64,000 nucleotides of DNA. It comes from Arthrobacter rhombi (GTDB lineage: Bacteria > Actinomycetota > Actinomycetes > Actinomycetales > Micrococcaceae). A program made the translations under genes and the position numbers. The notes beneath the pieces are model-generated. The model was given only the letters and a program-made list of their open reading frames with translations, had not been told where the DNA came from and did not search any database. Below are positions 7,716 through 19,523 of the stretch, piece by piece; positions within the stretch are counted from its first letter, which is position 1; each line of letters opens with the position of its first letter. The DNA is taken from the NCBI RefSeq assembly GCF_900163545.1, contig NZ_FUHW01000027.1, positions 62,001 to 126,000 on the forward strand, in the 5' to 3' direction.

Positions 7716-10454
7716 GTGCCCCCCAAGGCCAAGGAAAAAACCGGCAAGAAACTCGTGATCGTCGAGTCACCGGCCAAGAGTAAGTCGATCGCCAAGTACC
7801 TGGGCGACGGCTTCATCGTCGATGCCTCGGTCGGTCATATCCGGGACCTTCCGCAGCCCTCGGAGCTGCCGGCGGAACTGAAGAAGTCCCCGGTCGGCAA
7901 GTTCGCCGTCGACCTGGAAAATGACTTCGAGCCCTATTACGTGGTCTATCCGGACAAGAAGAAGAAGGTTTCGGAGCTCAAAGCCGAGCTCAAGGATGCC
8001 GACGAACTCTATCTGGCTACCGATGCGGACCGCGAAGGCGAAGCCATCGCGTGGCACCTCCTGCAGGTCCTCAAGCCCAAGGTTCCGGTCTATCGTCTGG
8101 CCTTCACGGAAATTACCCAGGAAGGCATCGCCCGGGCCATGGAGAACATCCGTGAGCTCGATACCGATCTGGTCGATGCGCAGGAAACCCGTCGTGTTCT
8201 GGATCGGCTCTACGGATACGAGATTTCGCCCGTTTTGTGGCGCAAGGTCGCCCGGGGGCTCTCGGCAGGTCGCGTGCAGTCCGTGGCCACCCGCCTGGTC
8301 GTTGAACGTGAACGCGAACGGATGGCTTTCCGCTCGGCCTTCTACTGGGATCTGGCCGGCGAATTCGCCACCACCGCCGGGGAGTCATTCCGCGCCAAGC
8401 TCGTTGCCGTGGACGGTGGCCGTGTGGCCGCTGGCCGTGACTTCGATGACCGGGGCGCACTGAAGACCCCCAAATCCGGCACCGCAGTCGTCCACCTGGA
8501 CGAAGCAGCCGCTACCTCGCTGGCCGCTGGCCTGCAGGATAGCGACTTCGCTGTCACCAATGTCGACACCAAGCCGTATACGCGCCGTCCCGCAGCACCT
8601 TTCACCACCTCGACCCTGCAGCAGGAAGCTTCACGCAAATTACGGTGGTCATCGAAGTCGACGATGCAGGTCGCCCAGCGTCTGTACGAAAACGGTTACA
8701 TCACCTATATGCGTACCGACTCGGTGTTCCTCTCCAACGAGGCAGTCTCGGCCGCCCGGAAACAGGCCGCCGAACTGTATGGGCAGGAATCGGTACCGTC
8801 CAAGCCACGCATGTACAAGGCCAAATCCGATAGCGCCCAGGAGGCCCACGAGGCCATCCGGCCTTCTGGCGACGCCTTCCGCCGTCCTCGCGATGTGAAA
8901 TCTCAGCTCGGGGCCGATGAGTTCCGCCTCTACGAACTGATCTGGAAGCGCACCGTTGCTTCACAGATGGCTGATGCCAAGGGCTCGACCGCTTCGGTCC
9001 GACTCGCCGGTGAATCCACCGACGGCCGGCGCGCCGAATTCTCAGCCTCCGGTACGGTCATCACCTTCCGCGGTTTCATGGCCGCTTATGAAGAGGGCAA
9101 GGACGTCTCAGCGGCCGAAGAAGCAGAAAAGGACGCCGAGCGCCGTCTGCCACAGCTGACCCAAGGCGACGCCCTCGTGGGCACAGACGTCACGGCTTCG
9201 GGCCACGAAACCTCCCCACCGCCGCGTTACACCGAGGCCTCGATTATCGCCGAACTCGAAGAACGAGAGATCGGTCGGCCCTCGACGTTCGCCCCCACGA
9301 TTTCGACCATCATGGATCGTGGGTACGTCACCAAGCGCGGTGGCGCCCTGGTGCCGAGCTGGATCGCGTTCTCGGTGATCCGCCTGCTCGAGGAACACTT
9401 CGCCCAGTACGTCGACTACGGGTTCACTGCCCGTTTGGAAGATGATCTCGATGAGATCGCCGCAGGTCATCTGGCCCGCTCTGCCTGGCTGAAAGACTTC
9501 TATTTCGGCGACGGCGAGGAAAAGGGTTTGCAGGGAATCGTCGAGAATCTCGGTGATATCGACGCCCGCGCCATCAACTCGATCGACATCGCACCGGGCA
9601 TCGTGTTGCGGGTGGGCAAATACGGCCCATACTTGGAACGTCCGGCGCCCGCAGGCTCCCCGGAGGGCACCGATCCCGAACGAGCGAACGTGCCCGAGGA
9701 CCTGGCACCCGATGAACTCACCGCCGAAAAGGCCATCGACCTGATGGACAACGCCGGCCCCTCCGAACGCGTCCTGGGCACCGATCCGTCGACCGGACGC
9801 GAGATCGTGGCCAAAGACGGACGATACGGTCCCTTCGTGTCCGAGGTGATCGTTGAACCGACCGAGGAGGAACTGGCCGCCCGGCCGGTGGAATACTACA
9901 AGAACGGCAAACCCAAACCCCCGAAGAAGCCGGCGAAGATCAAGCCGCGCACCGGTTCGCTGTTCAAGTCCATGTCCTTGGAAACCATCACCCTCGATGA
10001 TGCGCTGAAGCTACTCTCGCTGCCTCGTGTGCTCGGTACCGACGCCGAAGGCGTGGAGATCACCGTGCAGAACGGCCGCTTCGGCCCATATTTGAAGAAG
10101 GGCTCCGATTCGCGGTCCATCGGCACCGAGGAGGAGATCTTCACCATCACGCTGGAACAGGCGCTGGAGATCTACTCCCAGCCCAAACAACGCGGTGGCC
10201 GCGCAGCAACTCCGCCGTTGGCCGAGTTCGGCGACGACCCGGTCTCGGAGAAGCCGATCATCGTCAAGGAAGGCCGCTTCGGTGCCTACATCACCGATGG
10301 GGCCACCAACATCACGGTTCCGCGGGGGACCGCAGTCGAGGACCTGACTCGTGAGCAGGCAGTGGAGCTATTGGCCGAGAAGCGCGCCAAGGGGCCGGTC
10401 AAGCGCGGCAGCAAGGCCCCGGCCAAGCGCCCGGCAGCCAAGAAGAAGAAGTAG
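7716..10454 (+). CDS. topA: DNA topoisomerase I (type IA)
   Basis: Relaxes negatively supercoiled DNA through a 5'-phosphotyrosyl intermediate. The 912-residue protein begins with a TOPRIM domain (KKLVIVESPAKSKSIAKYL; TDADREGEA at 102-110). The active-site tyrosine is Tyr331 in YITYMRTDS. The RAxxHEAIRPS region and repeated C-terminal Gly-rich modules (DGRYGPFVS, NGRFGPYLK, EGRFGAYITDG) are present, and the basic tail (KRGSKAPAKRPAAKKKK) is typical of actinobacterial TopA. GTG 7716 has AGGAG at 7707-7711 and starts just before the conserved domain; upstream codons in frame lack family similarity. Confidence 0.97.
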   Translation: MPPKAKEKTGKKLVIVESPAKSKSIAKYLGDGFIVDASVGHIRDLPQPSELPAELKKSPVGKFAVDLENDFEPYYVVYPDKKKKVSELKAELKDADELYLATDADREGEAIAWHLLQVLKPKVPVYRLAFTEITQEGIARAMENIRELDTDLVDAQETRRVLDRLYGYEISPVLWRKVARGLSAGRVQSVATRLVVERERERMAFRSAFYWDLAGEFATTAGESFRAKLVAVDGGRVAAGRDFDDRGALKTPKSGTAVVHLDEAAATSLAAGLQDSDFAVTNVDTKPYTRRPAAPFTTSTLQQEASRKLRWSSKSTMQVAQRLYENGYITYMRTDSVFLSNEAVSAARKQAAELYGQESVPSKPRMYKAKSDSAQEAHEAIRPSGDAFRRPRDVKSQLGADEFRLYELIWKRTVASQMADAKGSTASVRLAGESTDGRRAEFSASGTVITFRGFMAAYEEGKDVSAAEEAEKDAERRLPQLTQGDALVGTDVTASGHETSPPPRYTEASIIAELEEREIGRPSTFAPTISTIMDRGYVTKRGGALVPSWIAFSVIRLLEEHFAQYVDYGFTARLEDDLDEIAAGHLARSAWLKDFYFGDGEEKGLQGIVENLGDIDARAINSIDIAPGIVLRVGKYGPYLERPAPAGSPEGTDPERANVPEDLAPDELTAEKAIDLMDNAGPSERVLGTDPSTGREIVAKDGRYGPFVSEVIVEPTEEELAARPVEYYKNGKPKPPKKPAKIKPRTGSLFKSMSLETITLDDALKLLSLPRVLGTDAEGVEITVQNGRFGPYLKKGSDSRSIGTEEEIFTITLEQALEIYSQPKQRGGRAATPPLAEFGDDPVSEKPIIVKEGRFGAYITDGATNITVPRGTAVEDLTREQAVELLAEKRAKGPVKRGSKAPAKRPAAKKKK

Positions 10455-10471
10455 CGCAGGCGGAGGCAGCG

Positions 10472-11491
10472 ATGCGACTGGGCGTCCTTGATATTGGTTC
10501 GAACACGGTTCACCTGCTGTTGATCGATGCTTATCCGGGTGCACGGCCCACTGCCTTCGCCTCGCATAAGCGACCGCTGTCCTTGGTGGCTTACCTCGAC
10601 GAGGACGGTGCGATTACCGAGGACGGCCAGCGCGAGCTGCTTGATTTTGTTCATGAAGCCTCGCTGTTCGCCACCCGTCACCGTGCTGAGGATCTGCTCG
10701 CGTTTTGCACCTCGGCGATTCGCAGCGCCAGCAACGGTCCGGCCGTCCTCGAACGAGTCATGCAGGAAACCGGGATCCAGTTGGCTGAGCTCTCCGGCGA
10801 ACAGGAATCGGGGATGACCTACCATGCGGTCCGTCGCTGGTTCGGCTGGAGTTCGGAACGCATCCTGGACCTCGACATCGGCGGCGGATCATTTGAAATG
10901 GCCTACGGGACCGACGAATTCCCTGAGCTGGCCCTTTCGGTGCCCCTCGGCGCCGGCCGACTGACCCGCGATTGGCTCCCCGGGGATCCGCCCCGCACCT
11001 CCGATGTGAAAGCGCTACGTGCCTACGTCAAGGACACGTTGGCCGAACCACTGGCCCGGATCGCCCAACATCCCAAACCGACCCTGGTCACCGGTACGTC
11101 CAAGACCTTCAGATCCTTGGCCCGGATCACCGGGGCCGCGCCCAGCGCCGAGGGAATTCATGTCAAACGGGTCTTGCGGCTCGAAGACCTCAAACTCTGG
11201 ACCCGCCGGCTCGAAGCCATGACGACCCTGGAACGCACCGAGCTACCAGGGGTCTCCGAAGTACGCGCACCACAGATGCTCGCCGGAGCCATCGTGGCCT
11301 CCGTGGCCATGAACACCCTCGGCGTGAAATCCTTGCGCATCTGCCCGTGGGCGCTGCGTGAAGGGTTGATCCTTCGACGCTTCGACCACCTGATCTTTGA
11401 CGGACCTTTACCTCTGGGGAGTAGCGTGGGAGTTGGCCACGTCGAACTCGGCCAGCTGCCGAGGGTGCCCACCGTGGGCGCGGTCGATTGA
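10472..11491 (+). CDS. Ppx/GppA-family exopolyphosphatase/pppGpp phosphohydrolase
   Basis: A 339-residue member of the ASKHA fold. The N-terminal phosphate 1 motif is LGVLDIGSNTVHLLLID; the second phosphate-binding loop is LDLDIGGGSFEMAYG; the adenosine-like region appears as LVTGTSKTFRSLARITG. The length matches the short actinobacterial Ppx1 type (Rv0496), which removes terminal phosphate from polyphosphate. It lies 17 bp downstream of topA and runs almost directly into the sugar phosphate isomerase gene, so the three may be co-transcribed. As in M. tuberculosis, it precedes an Rv0498-like gene and proC. Confidence 0.9.
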   Translation: MRLGVLDIGSNTVHLLLIDAYPGARPTAFASHKRPLSLVAYLDEDGAITEDGQRELLDFVHEASLFATRHRAEDLLAFCTSAIRSASNGPAVLERVMQETGIQLAELSGEQESGMTYHAVRRWFGWSSERILDLDIGGGSFEMAYGTDEFPELALSVPLGAGRLTRDWLPGDPPRTSDVKALRAYVKDTLAEPLARIAQHPKPTLVTGTSKTFRSLARITGAAPSAEGIHVKRVLRLEDLKLWTRRLEAMTTLERTELPGVSEVRAPQMLAGAIVASVAMNTLGVKSLRICPWALREGLILRRFDHLIFDGPLPLGSSVGVGHVELGQLPRVPTVGAVD

Positions 11492-11508
11492 AAAGAGGGA
11501 GCCAGGCA

Positions 11509-12336
11509 ATGTCGAAGGATCCGATTCAGGTGGGGTTGTCCAGTGCATCGGTGTTCCCGCTGAACGTTCACGATGCCTTCGCCATGTCGCACGACCTGGG
11601 CTACGACGGCGTCGAGGTGCTGGTTACTGGCAACCACCTGTCGCAGGACCCCCGCAAGCTGAACGAACTCAGTTCCCGCTACGATCAGCCGATCTTGGCG
11701 ATCCACGCCCCGACCCTGCTGCTGACCCAGCAGGTCTGGGGAGATGCCTGGTCAAAGATCGAGATGTCCGCAGCCATGGCCCGTGACGTCGGCAGTGATG
11801 TCGTGGTCGTCCACCCCCCATTCCGCTGGCAAGGCGGGTATGCGACCGGATTCGCCGACGGCGTCAAGAAGATCATGGACGATTACGGTGTGCGTATTGC
11901 CGTGGAGAACATGTATCCATGGCGGGCCCGCGGCCGTGAGGCCAAGATGTACTTGCCGCACTGGAACCCCGTTCCGCAACCCTACGAGTACGTCACCTGG
12001 GATTTCTCCCATGCCGCCATCGCGAACGTGGACTCGCTGCAATCCATTCAGTCCCTCGGCAGCCGCCTCAGCCACGTCCACCTCTGCGATGGGGTTGATA
12101 ACGGCAAGGACGAGCACTTGGTCCCCGGACGGGGCACCCAGCCGGTTGTCGAGTCGATGCGGTACCTCCGGGACAGCGGATGGGACGGCCATGTCGTCGT
12201 GGAGGTGTCGACCCGCAAGGCCAAGGGAGCCGGCGGACGCGAGGAATGGCTGGCAGAGACCCTCCGCTTCGCCCGAGAACACCTCGAACCTGCCCCAGCC
12301 GATACCTCCACGGATTCCTCCACGCTGCGGTCCTGA
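11509..12336 (+). CDS. Sugar phosphate isomerase/epimerase family protein (Rv0498-like)
   Basis: A 275-residue TIM-barrel protein of the AP endonuclease 2/xylose isomerase-like family. Visible motifs are LGYDGVEVLV near the start, VVVHPPFRWQGGYA, AVENMYPWR, WDFSHAAIAN, LSHVHLCDGVDNGKDEHLVPGRG and a final HVVVEVST, which carry the usual His, Glu and Asp metal ligands. The substrate is not known. ATG 11509 is preferred over TTG 11488 because AGGGAG sits just upstream. It forms the same ppx-isomerase-proC order as mycobacteria. Confidence 0.85.
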   Translation: MSKDPIQVGLSSASVFPLNVHDAFAMSHDLGYDGVEVLVTGNHLSQDPRKLNELSSRYDQPILAIHAPTLLLTQQVWGDAWSKIEMSAAMARDVGSDVVVVHPPFRWQGGYATGFADGVKKIMDDYGVRIAVENMYPWRARGREAKMYLPHWNPVPQPYEYVTWDFSHAAIANVDSLQSIQSLGSRLSHVHLCDGVDNGKDEHLVPGRGTQPVVESMRYLRDSGWDGHVVVEVSTRKAKGAGGREEWLAETLRFAREHLEPAPADTSTDSSTLRS

Positions 12337-12406
12337 GAGGCCCCCCGGGCCCGCCACGTGAGGGGCGGCGACACGGCCGGTGCACACACCATGGAAGAAT
12401 GATTCC

Positions 12407-13276
12407 ATGGCAACTTCGAATGAAACCCCTGACACCCCGTCGACTGGACAGCGCCTGGCCTTCATCGGCACCGGCAACATGAACGGGGCGATTCTCCGTG
12501 GGATCCTCGCCGGAGGGTTCGACCCCCAGTCCATCACGGCCACGGTGCGTGGCAGCGAAAAAGCGGAGCTCCTAGCGACCGACACCGGGGTTGCCACCCT
12601 GGCCACTTCCGAGGATGAGAAAGCCAACCGGCAAGCGGTGGCAGCGGCCGACATTGTCTTCGTGGGCGTCAAACCTGTCGGTATCCAAGATGCCTGCCGC
12701 GATATCGCCCCGGCCCTTCCCGAGCGGGCCGTCGTCGTCAGTGTGGCCGCCGCGGTGACCATCGCCATGATCGAAGCGTCGCTGCCAGAGGGGCAGTCGG
12801 TCGTCCGCGCCATGCCAAACACCCCCCTGACCGTTGGCAAGGGCGTCGTGGCTCTCGCGGGAGGTTCTTCCACGAGCGAGGCCGACCTTGAAGCGGTCTC
12901 CGCGTTGCTCTCCGGATCCGGAATGGTGCGCGTGGTCTCGGAAGACCAGATCGATGCCGTTTCGGCGGTGAGTGGCTCCGGTCCCGCCTACGCCTTCTAC
13001 CTCGCCGAGGCGATGGCCGCTGCGGGTGAAGAACTGGGCCTAGAGACCGGGTTGGCTCGCGATCTGGCGCGGGCGACAGTTGCCGGTGCCGGGGTCATGC
13101 TCGACGAACCGCATGCCGACCCCTCCGCGCTGCGCACCGCAGTCACCAGCCCCGGGGGCACCACCCAGGCCGCTTTGGAGGGCTTCGACGCGGCGGGGGT
13201 GCGTGCAGGAATCGGTTCAGGCGTTAAGGCAGCTTCCGAGCGGGCGGCGCAGATCACTCGCGAGCTGGCCGGCTAG
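12407..13276 (+). CDS. proC: Pyrroline-5-carboxylate reductase
   Basis: Last step of proline synthesis, reducing 1-pyrroline-5-carboxylate with NAD(P)H. The 289-residue protein has a Rossmann start (LAFIGTGNMNGAILRGIL), the central RAMPNTPLTVGKGV segment, and the C-terminal signature around SGSGPAYAFYLAEAM and LRTAVTSPGGTTQAALEGF. Length and motifs are normal. An in-frame upstream ATG at 12380 exists, but ATG 12407 is preferred because AAGAAT (12395-12400) ends 6 nt before it, matching the leaderless pattern of the window. It converges with trkA, with 10 bp between the stops. Confidence 0.95.
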   Translation: MATSNETPDTPSTGQRLAFIGTGNMNGAILRGILAGGFDPQSITATVRGSEKAELLATDTGVATLATSEDEKANRQAVAAADIVFVGVKPVGIQDACRDIAPALPERAVVVSVAAAVTIAMIEASLPEGQSVVRAMPNTPLTVGKGVVALAGGSSTSEADLEAVSALLSGSGMVRVVSEDQIDAVSAVSGSGPAYAFYLAEAMAAAGEELGLETGLARDLARATVAGAGVMLDEPHADPSALRTAVTSPGGTTQAALEGFDAAGVRAGIGSGVKAASERAAQITRELAG

Positions 13277-13286
13277 ATCCCCCGGC

Positions 13287-13958
13287 CTAAGGGCGGGAAG
13301 CGAATCGTTCGAGCAGGTCCACGTGTCCGGAAACGATGAGGATGTCCCGCCGGGTGACCTTGGTATCGGGCTGGGCATAGGTGAAGTCCTCTCCGGGAGA
13401 CTTCACGCCGACGATGGTCACTCCGTATTTGGACCTGACTTGTGATTCGCCCAGGGTGAAGCCCTGAGTTTCCTTCGGTGGGTACATTTTGACGATCGCG
13501 AACCCATCGTCGAACTCGATAAAGTCCAACATGCGCCCACCCACCAAGTGGGCTGCGCGCACTCCGGCATCAGCTTCCGGGTAAACTACGTGGTTGGCAC
13601 CGATCCGCGAGAGGATCTTGCCGTGTGAAGGAGTAATCGCCTTCACCCAGAGGTGCTCGACCCCGAGATCGACCAGGTTCACGGTGATCAGCACCGAGGA
13701 CTCAATCGAGGTGCCCACGCCGACCACCGCCGAACTGAAGTCCTGGGCTCCGAGCTGACGCAAGGCATCGACGTTGGTCGCATCGGCCTCCACCACATGG
13801 GTGAGCGTACCGGCCCACTTCTGCACCAGATCCTGGTTCCGTTCGATGGCCAGAACTTCCCGGCCCTGGCGCACGAGCTGATTGGCCACCGCCGCACCGA
13901 AGCGGCCCAGACCGATGACCAGCACCGGCGCATTGTGGTTCGACGAGTTATCAGCCAA
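13287..13958 (-). CDS. trkA: TrkA-family potassium channel regulatory subunit (KtrA-like)
   Basis: A cytoplasmic gating protein for the adjacent TrkH/KtrB channel. The 223-residue protein has an RCK_N Rossmann domain (VLVIGLGRFGAAVANQLVRQG, with acidic residue E in LAIERN binding the nucleotide ribose) and an RCK_C/TrkA_C domain at the end (LGESQVRSKYGVTIVGVK; RDILIVSGHVDLLERF). The single-unit length matches KtrA rather than the duplicated E. coli TrkA. The start overlaps the end of the TrkH gene by 8 bp, indicating translational coupling. Confidence 0.93.
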   Translation of the reverse strand: MADNSSNHNAPVLVIGLGRFGAAVANQLVRQGREVLAIERNQDLVQKWAGTLTHVVEADATNVDALRQLGAQDFSSAVVGVGTSIESSVLITVNLVDLGVEHLWVKAITPSHGKILSRIGANHVVYPEADAGVRAAHLVGGRMLDFIEFDDGFAIVKMYPPKETQGFTLGESQVRSKYGVTIVGVKSPGEDFTYAQPDTKVTRRDILIVSGHVDLLERFASRP

Positions 13959-15369
13959 TGATCGGCCTCTCTTCCGGATAGTGGTACAACTGGTTGCGTT
14001 GGCGCAGGCTCAGTGCCGTCGCCAGTGTAATGGTGCCCACGCGTCCGGCAAACATGAGGGCGGAGAGAACATATTTACCCTCGGGTGGGAGTTCGGCAGC
14101 CAGATTCGTGCTCAGCCCCACCGTGCCGAACGCGGAAATCGAATCGAAAAGGACCCGGTCCAACGGTTCGTCGCTGATGGATAGGATCAGGCCGGTCCCC
14201 ACGCTGACCAGTGTGGCGCCGAGAACGGCGACGGAGATCGCCACGCGCATGGTGCTTTCGGGGATGCGCCGGCCGAAGGCCTTGATGTCTTTATCGCCCC
14301 GCGCTTCGGCCACTATGGCCAAAAACATCACGGCGATCGTCGTGACCTTGATGCCACCCGCGGTGGAGGCGGAACCGCCGCCGGCGAACATCAGGGCATC
14401 GGTGAGCAGCATCGTGGAGGATTCGAGCTGGTTCTGGTCGACCAGGGAAAAACCAGTTGAACGGGTCATCGCCGAAGCGAAGAAGGAGTGGATGAGCTTA
14501 TCTGACAGGCTCATCCCGCCGATCGTCTGCGGGTTGTTCCACTCCATGAGGCCCCAGCTGAGGCTGCCCACCAGCAGCAGGATGCCCGAGACCACGACGG
14601 TCAGTTTGGTGTGGAGGTTCCATTTGCGGAATTTACCGCGGAAGACGATCAGCACCATGAGGGCCGGGAACCCCAGAGAACCGATGATGGCCCCGACCGT
14701 GATGGGGACCAGAACCCACAAATCGGTTTCGTAGGGGACCAAACCATCGGAATGCGGGGTGAAACCAGCACTGTTGAAAGCCGAGATTGCGTAGAAGATC
14801 CCATGCCAGATGGCCTGGCCGATGGACTCGCCCAACACCAAGAACCGTGGGGCGAGGGCCAGCGCCAGCAGGGCTTCGATGGTCACCGACGTCGTGATGA
14901 CGACCCGCAACAAAGTGCCGACCTCTCCGAGGCGCCCAACATTTTGGATGTTCATCGCTTCCTGGGCGCGGAGCTTGCCGCGCACGCCCAGCCGTTTGCT
15001 CACCGCCAAGGAGAGTAACGAGGCCAGCGTCAGGATGCCCAGACCACCTATGAAGATGCCGACGATGATGACTACTTGGCCAAAGAACGACCAGTGTGCC
15101 GCCGTGGACACCACCGTCAGGCCGGTCACGCAGACAGCTGAAGTGGCCGTGAAGAGGGCATCGTGGAGGGGAGTGAATTCCCCGCTAGAGGAGGCCACCG
15201 GCAACGAAAGCAGTGTCGTGAACAGGGCGATGACCAGAAGGAATACACCGATTGCCAACCGTGCCGGCGAGGTGGCCGCGACAGTGTCGACGAAGTCGCG
15301 TACCCCGTGGAGGAAACGCGGCACGGCGTTCCCCCAACTGAGCGGGGTGGCTGGTGGTATGGCGGACAT
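13951..15369 (-). CDS. trkH: TrkH/KtrB-family potassium uptake channel
   Basis: Integral membrane potassium transporter of the SKT superfamily, about 472 residues from ATG 15369. Four selectivity-filter repeats can be followed: SAVCVTGLTVV (first), SAFNSAGFTPHSDG (second), ASAMTRSTGFSLVD (third) and SAFGTVGLSTNLA (fourth). Multiple long hydrophobic segments surround them. The frame extends upstream to GTG 15441 (496 residues); the start is uncertain because neither site has a strong ribosome binding site. It is co-transcribed with trkA. Energy coupling (H+ or Na+) cannot be told from sequence. Confidence 0.92.
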   Translation of the reverse strand: MSAIPPATPLSWGNAVPRFLHGVRDFVDTVAATSPARLAIGVFLLVIALFTTLLSLPVASSSGEFTPLHDALFTATSAVCVTGLTVVSTAAHWSFFGQVVIIVGIFIGGLGILTLASLLSLAVSKRLGVRGKLRAQEAMNIQNVGRLGEVGTLLRVVITTSVTIEALLALALAPRFLVLGESIGQAIWHGIFYAISAFNSAGFTPHSDGLVPYETDLWVLVPITVGAIIGSLGFPALMVLIVFRGKFRKWNLHTKLTVVVSGILLLVGSLSWGLMEWNNPQTIGGMSLSDKLIHSFFASAMTRSTGFSLVDQNQLESSTMLLTDALMFAGGGSASTAGGIKVTTIAVMFLAIVAEARGDKDIKAFGRRIPESTMRVAISVAVLGATLVSVGTGLILSISDEPLDRVLFDSISAFGTVGLSTNLAAELPPEGKYVLSALMFAGRVGTITLATALSLRQRNQLYHYPEERPIIG

Positions 15370-15502
15370 GGTCGCGGGCTGCTCCGGGAAACGGTGGATC
15401 CGGGCGTTTCCCGGCACTGTCCACAGTAAAGCACCTCCCACCGGCTAGGCGGCGGGCAACCGCCGCGGCGATGACATTCACCCGTCGGAGGGCGATATCG
15501 CG

Positions 15503-15508
15503 TAGCCT
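15503..15508 (+). promoter_or_regulatory. Putative -10 hexamer, leaderless acuC
   Basis: TAGCCT ends 6 nt before GTG 15515. Confidence 0.5.
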
Positions 15509-15514
15509 GACCCC

Positions 15515-16717
15515 GTGAGCTTGACGACACCGCCTTCACCGCCGACGGAGATCCTCTGGAGCGAGGACTTGATGTCCTACCGTTTCAGTGACAGTCATCC
15601 GATGCATCCCTCGCGTCTGGATCTGACCATGCGCATGATCGAGGGTCTGGGCATCCTGGAGCGGAAGAACATCTCACTATTGGCCCCCGAGGTTGCCACC
15701 ATCGACGAGCTGGCGCTTGTACACGAACGGGAATACATCTCAGCGGTCCAATACGCCGGCGAGCATCCTGATGAAGTCAACGAGGAACGCGGGCTGGGCA
15801 CGGAGGACACCCCGGCTTTCGCCGATATCCATGAGGCCAGTGCCCGCCTGGCTGGAGGTTCGCTCCAGGCGGCCGAGGCAGTGCTGGCCGAACGTGCCCT
15901 GCATGTGGTCAACTTTGCCGGCGGCATGCACCATGCTTCCCGTGGCAAAGCCAGCGGATTCTGCATCTACAACGACGCCGCGTTGGCCATCCAGCGGCTT
16001 CTCGACGGTGGTACGCAGCGGGTCGTCTATATCGACGTAGATGCCCACCACGGCGATGGAACCCAATCGATCTTCTGGGATGACCCCCGGGTCCTGACCA
16101 TTTCCTTGCACGAATCGGGGATGTCACTGTTCCCCGGGACGGGCTTCGCCAATGAGACAGGTGGCACCGAAGCCATCGGCAGTGCGGTGAACGTGGCACT
16201 GCCGGCAGGGACCACCGATGCTGGCTGGTTGCGAGCCTTCCACGCGGTGGTACCGCAACTGGTGGCCGCCTTCGAACCCGAGGTGATCGTCAGTCAACAC
16301 GGCTGTGACGGTCATCGCGAGGACGATTTGAGCAATCTCCGTTTGAGCGTCGACGGTCAACGACAAAATGCCCTGGATATTTCCGACCTGGCCGAACGCC
16401 ACTGTGGCGGACGGTGGATCGCCACCGGCGGTGGGGGATATAACCTCATCCAGGTCGTTCCCCGGGCGTGGAGCCATCTGGTGGCGATCGCTGGAGGCCA
16501 GCCGGTGCCGTTGCGTACCGAGGTGCCGGGCAGCTGGTTGGCCTATGTGAAAGAAAAGTACGGTGCCGCCGGTCCCGCGCTGATGAACGATGGCGTCGAC
16601 CTCTGGTGGCGCTCCTGGGAAGTGGGCTACGACCCGGCTGATTTCATTGACCGGACCATCATGGCCACCCGCAAAGAGGTCTTTCCCGTCTTTGGGCTCG
16701 ACCCGTGGTTCGACTGA
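15515..16717 (+). CDS. acuC: Acetoin utilization-type deacetylase (AcuC, histone deacetylase family)
   Basis: A 400-residue zinc-dependent deacetylase of the arginase/HDAC fold. Key motifs are GGMHHASRGKASGFCIYND (catalytic His pair), YIDVDAHHGDGTQSIF (zinc ligands Asp and His), ISLHESG, and VSQHGCDGHREDDLSNL, with a final ATGGGGYN loop. AcuC deacetylates acetyl-CoA synthetase in Bacillus; whether that is the substrate here is inference. The gene is directly followed by an HTH regulator 51 bp downstream. In many actinobacteria the same gene lies near proC, as here. Confidence 0.92.
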   Translation: MSLTTPPSPPTEILWSEDLMSYRFSDSHPMHPSRLDLTMRMIEGLGILERKNISLLAPEVATIDELALVHEREYISAVQYAGEHPDEVNEERGLGTEDTPAFADIHEASARLAGGSLQAAEAVLAERALHVVNFAGGMHHASRGKASGFCIYNDAALAIQRLLDGGTQRVVYIDVDAHHGDGTQSIFWDDPRVLTISLHESGMSLFPGTGFANETGGTEAIGSAVNVALPAGTTDAGWLRAFHAVVPQLVAAFEPEVIVSQHGCDGHREDDLSNLRLSVDGQRQNALDISDLAERHCGGRWIATGGGGYNLIQVVPRAWSHLVAIAGGQPVPLRTEVPGSWLAYVKEKYGAAGPALMNDGVDLWWRSWEVGYDPADFIDRTIMATRKEVFPVFGLDPWFD

Positions 16718-16756
16718 GCGTTCAGGGGCCGGGATGCCCGGACGAACATCTGCGGA

Positions 16757-16762
16757 TAAGGT
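16757..16762 (+). promoter_or_regulatory. Putative -10 hexamer, leaderless HTH gene
   Basis: TAAGGT ends 6 nt before ATG 16769. Confidence 0.45.
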
Positions 16763-16768
16763 GATGGA

Positions 16769-18887
<2,119 letters not shown>

Positions 18888-18910
18888 GTCCAACACCCGA
18901 AACCCTCGGT

Positions 18911-18944
18911 CGATGTCCCGCACGCCACGGCGTCCGGGACATCG
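18911..18944 (+). terminator. Hairpin terminator after gdhA
   Basis: A 10-bp perfect stem (CGATGTCCCG / CGGGACATCG) with an inner 4-bp stem ACGC/GCGT across a C-C mismatch and loop CACG. It lies 23 nt after the gdhA stop. The downstream T-run is weak (TCGTCGTGT), as is common in high-GC actinobacteria. Confidence 0.7.
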
Positions 18945-18971
18945 TCGTGTCAGGGGTGTTTACATGGGGGT

Positions 18972-19523
18972 ATGGAGAACACCGAAGCACTCACCGCCCA
19001 CCGCATCGACCCGGACGCGCCGAAGCAAGATGATATCGACACGTATCGTCTGCTCGCCGGGGACATTGCCTCGGGGGCCGCGGTGGTGGCCACACGCAGA
19101 TATAGCCGAGACATCGCCGCGACGGTCACCGGGTTTTTGGACGTGTCCTACGATCCGCCGACGATGCTGGTCAGCCTCTACGGGGACGGTCGCATAGGTG
19201 AAGCAGTCTCCGAATCCGAGGGGTGGACCCTGTCGCTGTTGCACGGGGAGCACCAGGGGATCGCCAACTGGTTGGCCAGCCCCGCCAACCCCGTCCATGG
19301 CCTGTTGAGCCAAGTCCCCTTCCGGCGGGCGCCGGTGAGCGGGGCCGCAGTGATCGACGGTGCGATTTCCTGGTTCGATCTGAGAACGACGGCAGTGCAC
19401 GAAGTGGCAACACATCTGGTGGTCGTCGGTGAGGTCGTGGCCATGGGCACCACCGAGGATTCGGCCGGTGGGAACGACCCACTGATCCACTTTTCCCGTG
19501 AATACCGGCATTTGAGGCGATGA
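18972..19523 (+). CDS. Flavin reductase-like, FMN-binding split-barrel protein
   Basis: A 183-residue protein of the flavin reductase domain family. Visible features are DIASGAAVVATR near the N-terminus, TGFLDVSYDPPTMLVSLYGDG (the TxxSFxPPLVxV-like FMN-binding stretch), HQGIANWLASP and a C-terminal HLVVVGEVVAMG. Such proteins reduce free FMN or FAD with NAD(P)H, often for a monooxygenase partner, but no partner is next to it. The usual 'TxNSxxS' motif is diverged (TGFLDVS), so enzymatic activity is less certain than the fold. It stands alone between gdhA and the HTH gene. Confidence 0.75.
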   Translation: MENTEALTAHRIDPDAPKQDDIDTYRLLAGDIASGAAVVATRRYSRDIAATVTGFLDVSYDPPTMLVSLYGDGRIGEAVSESEGWTLSLLHGEHQGIANWLASPANPVHGLLSQVPFRRAPVSGAAVIDGAISWFDLRTTAVHEVATHLVVVGEVVAMGTTEDSAGGNDPLIHFSREYRHLRR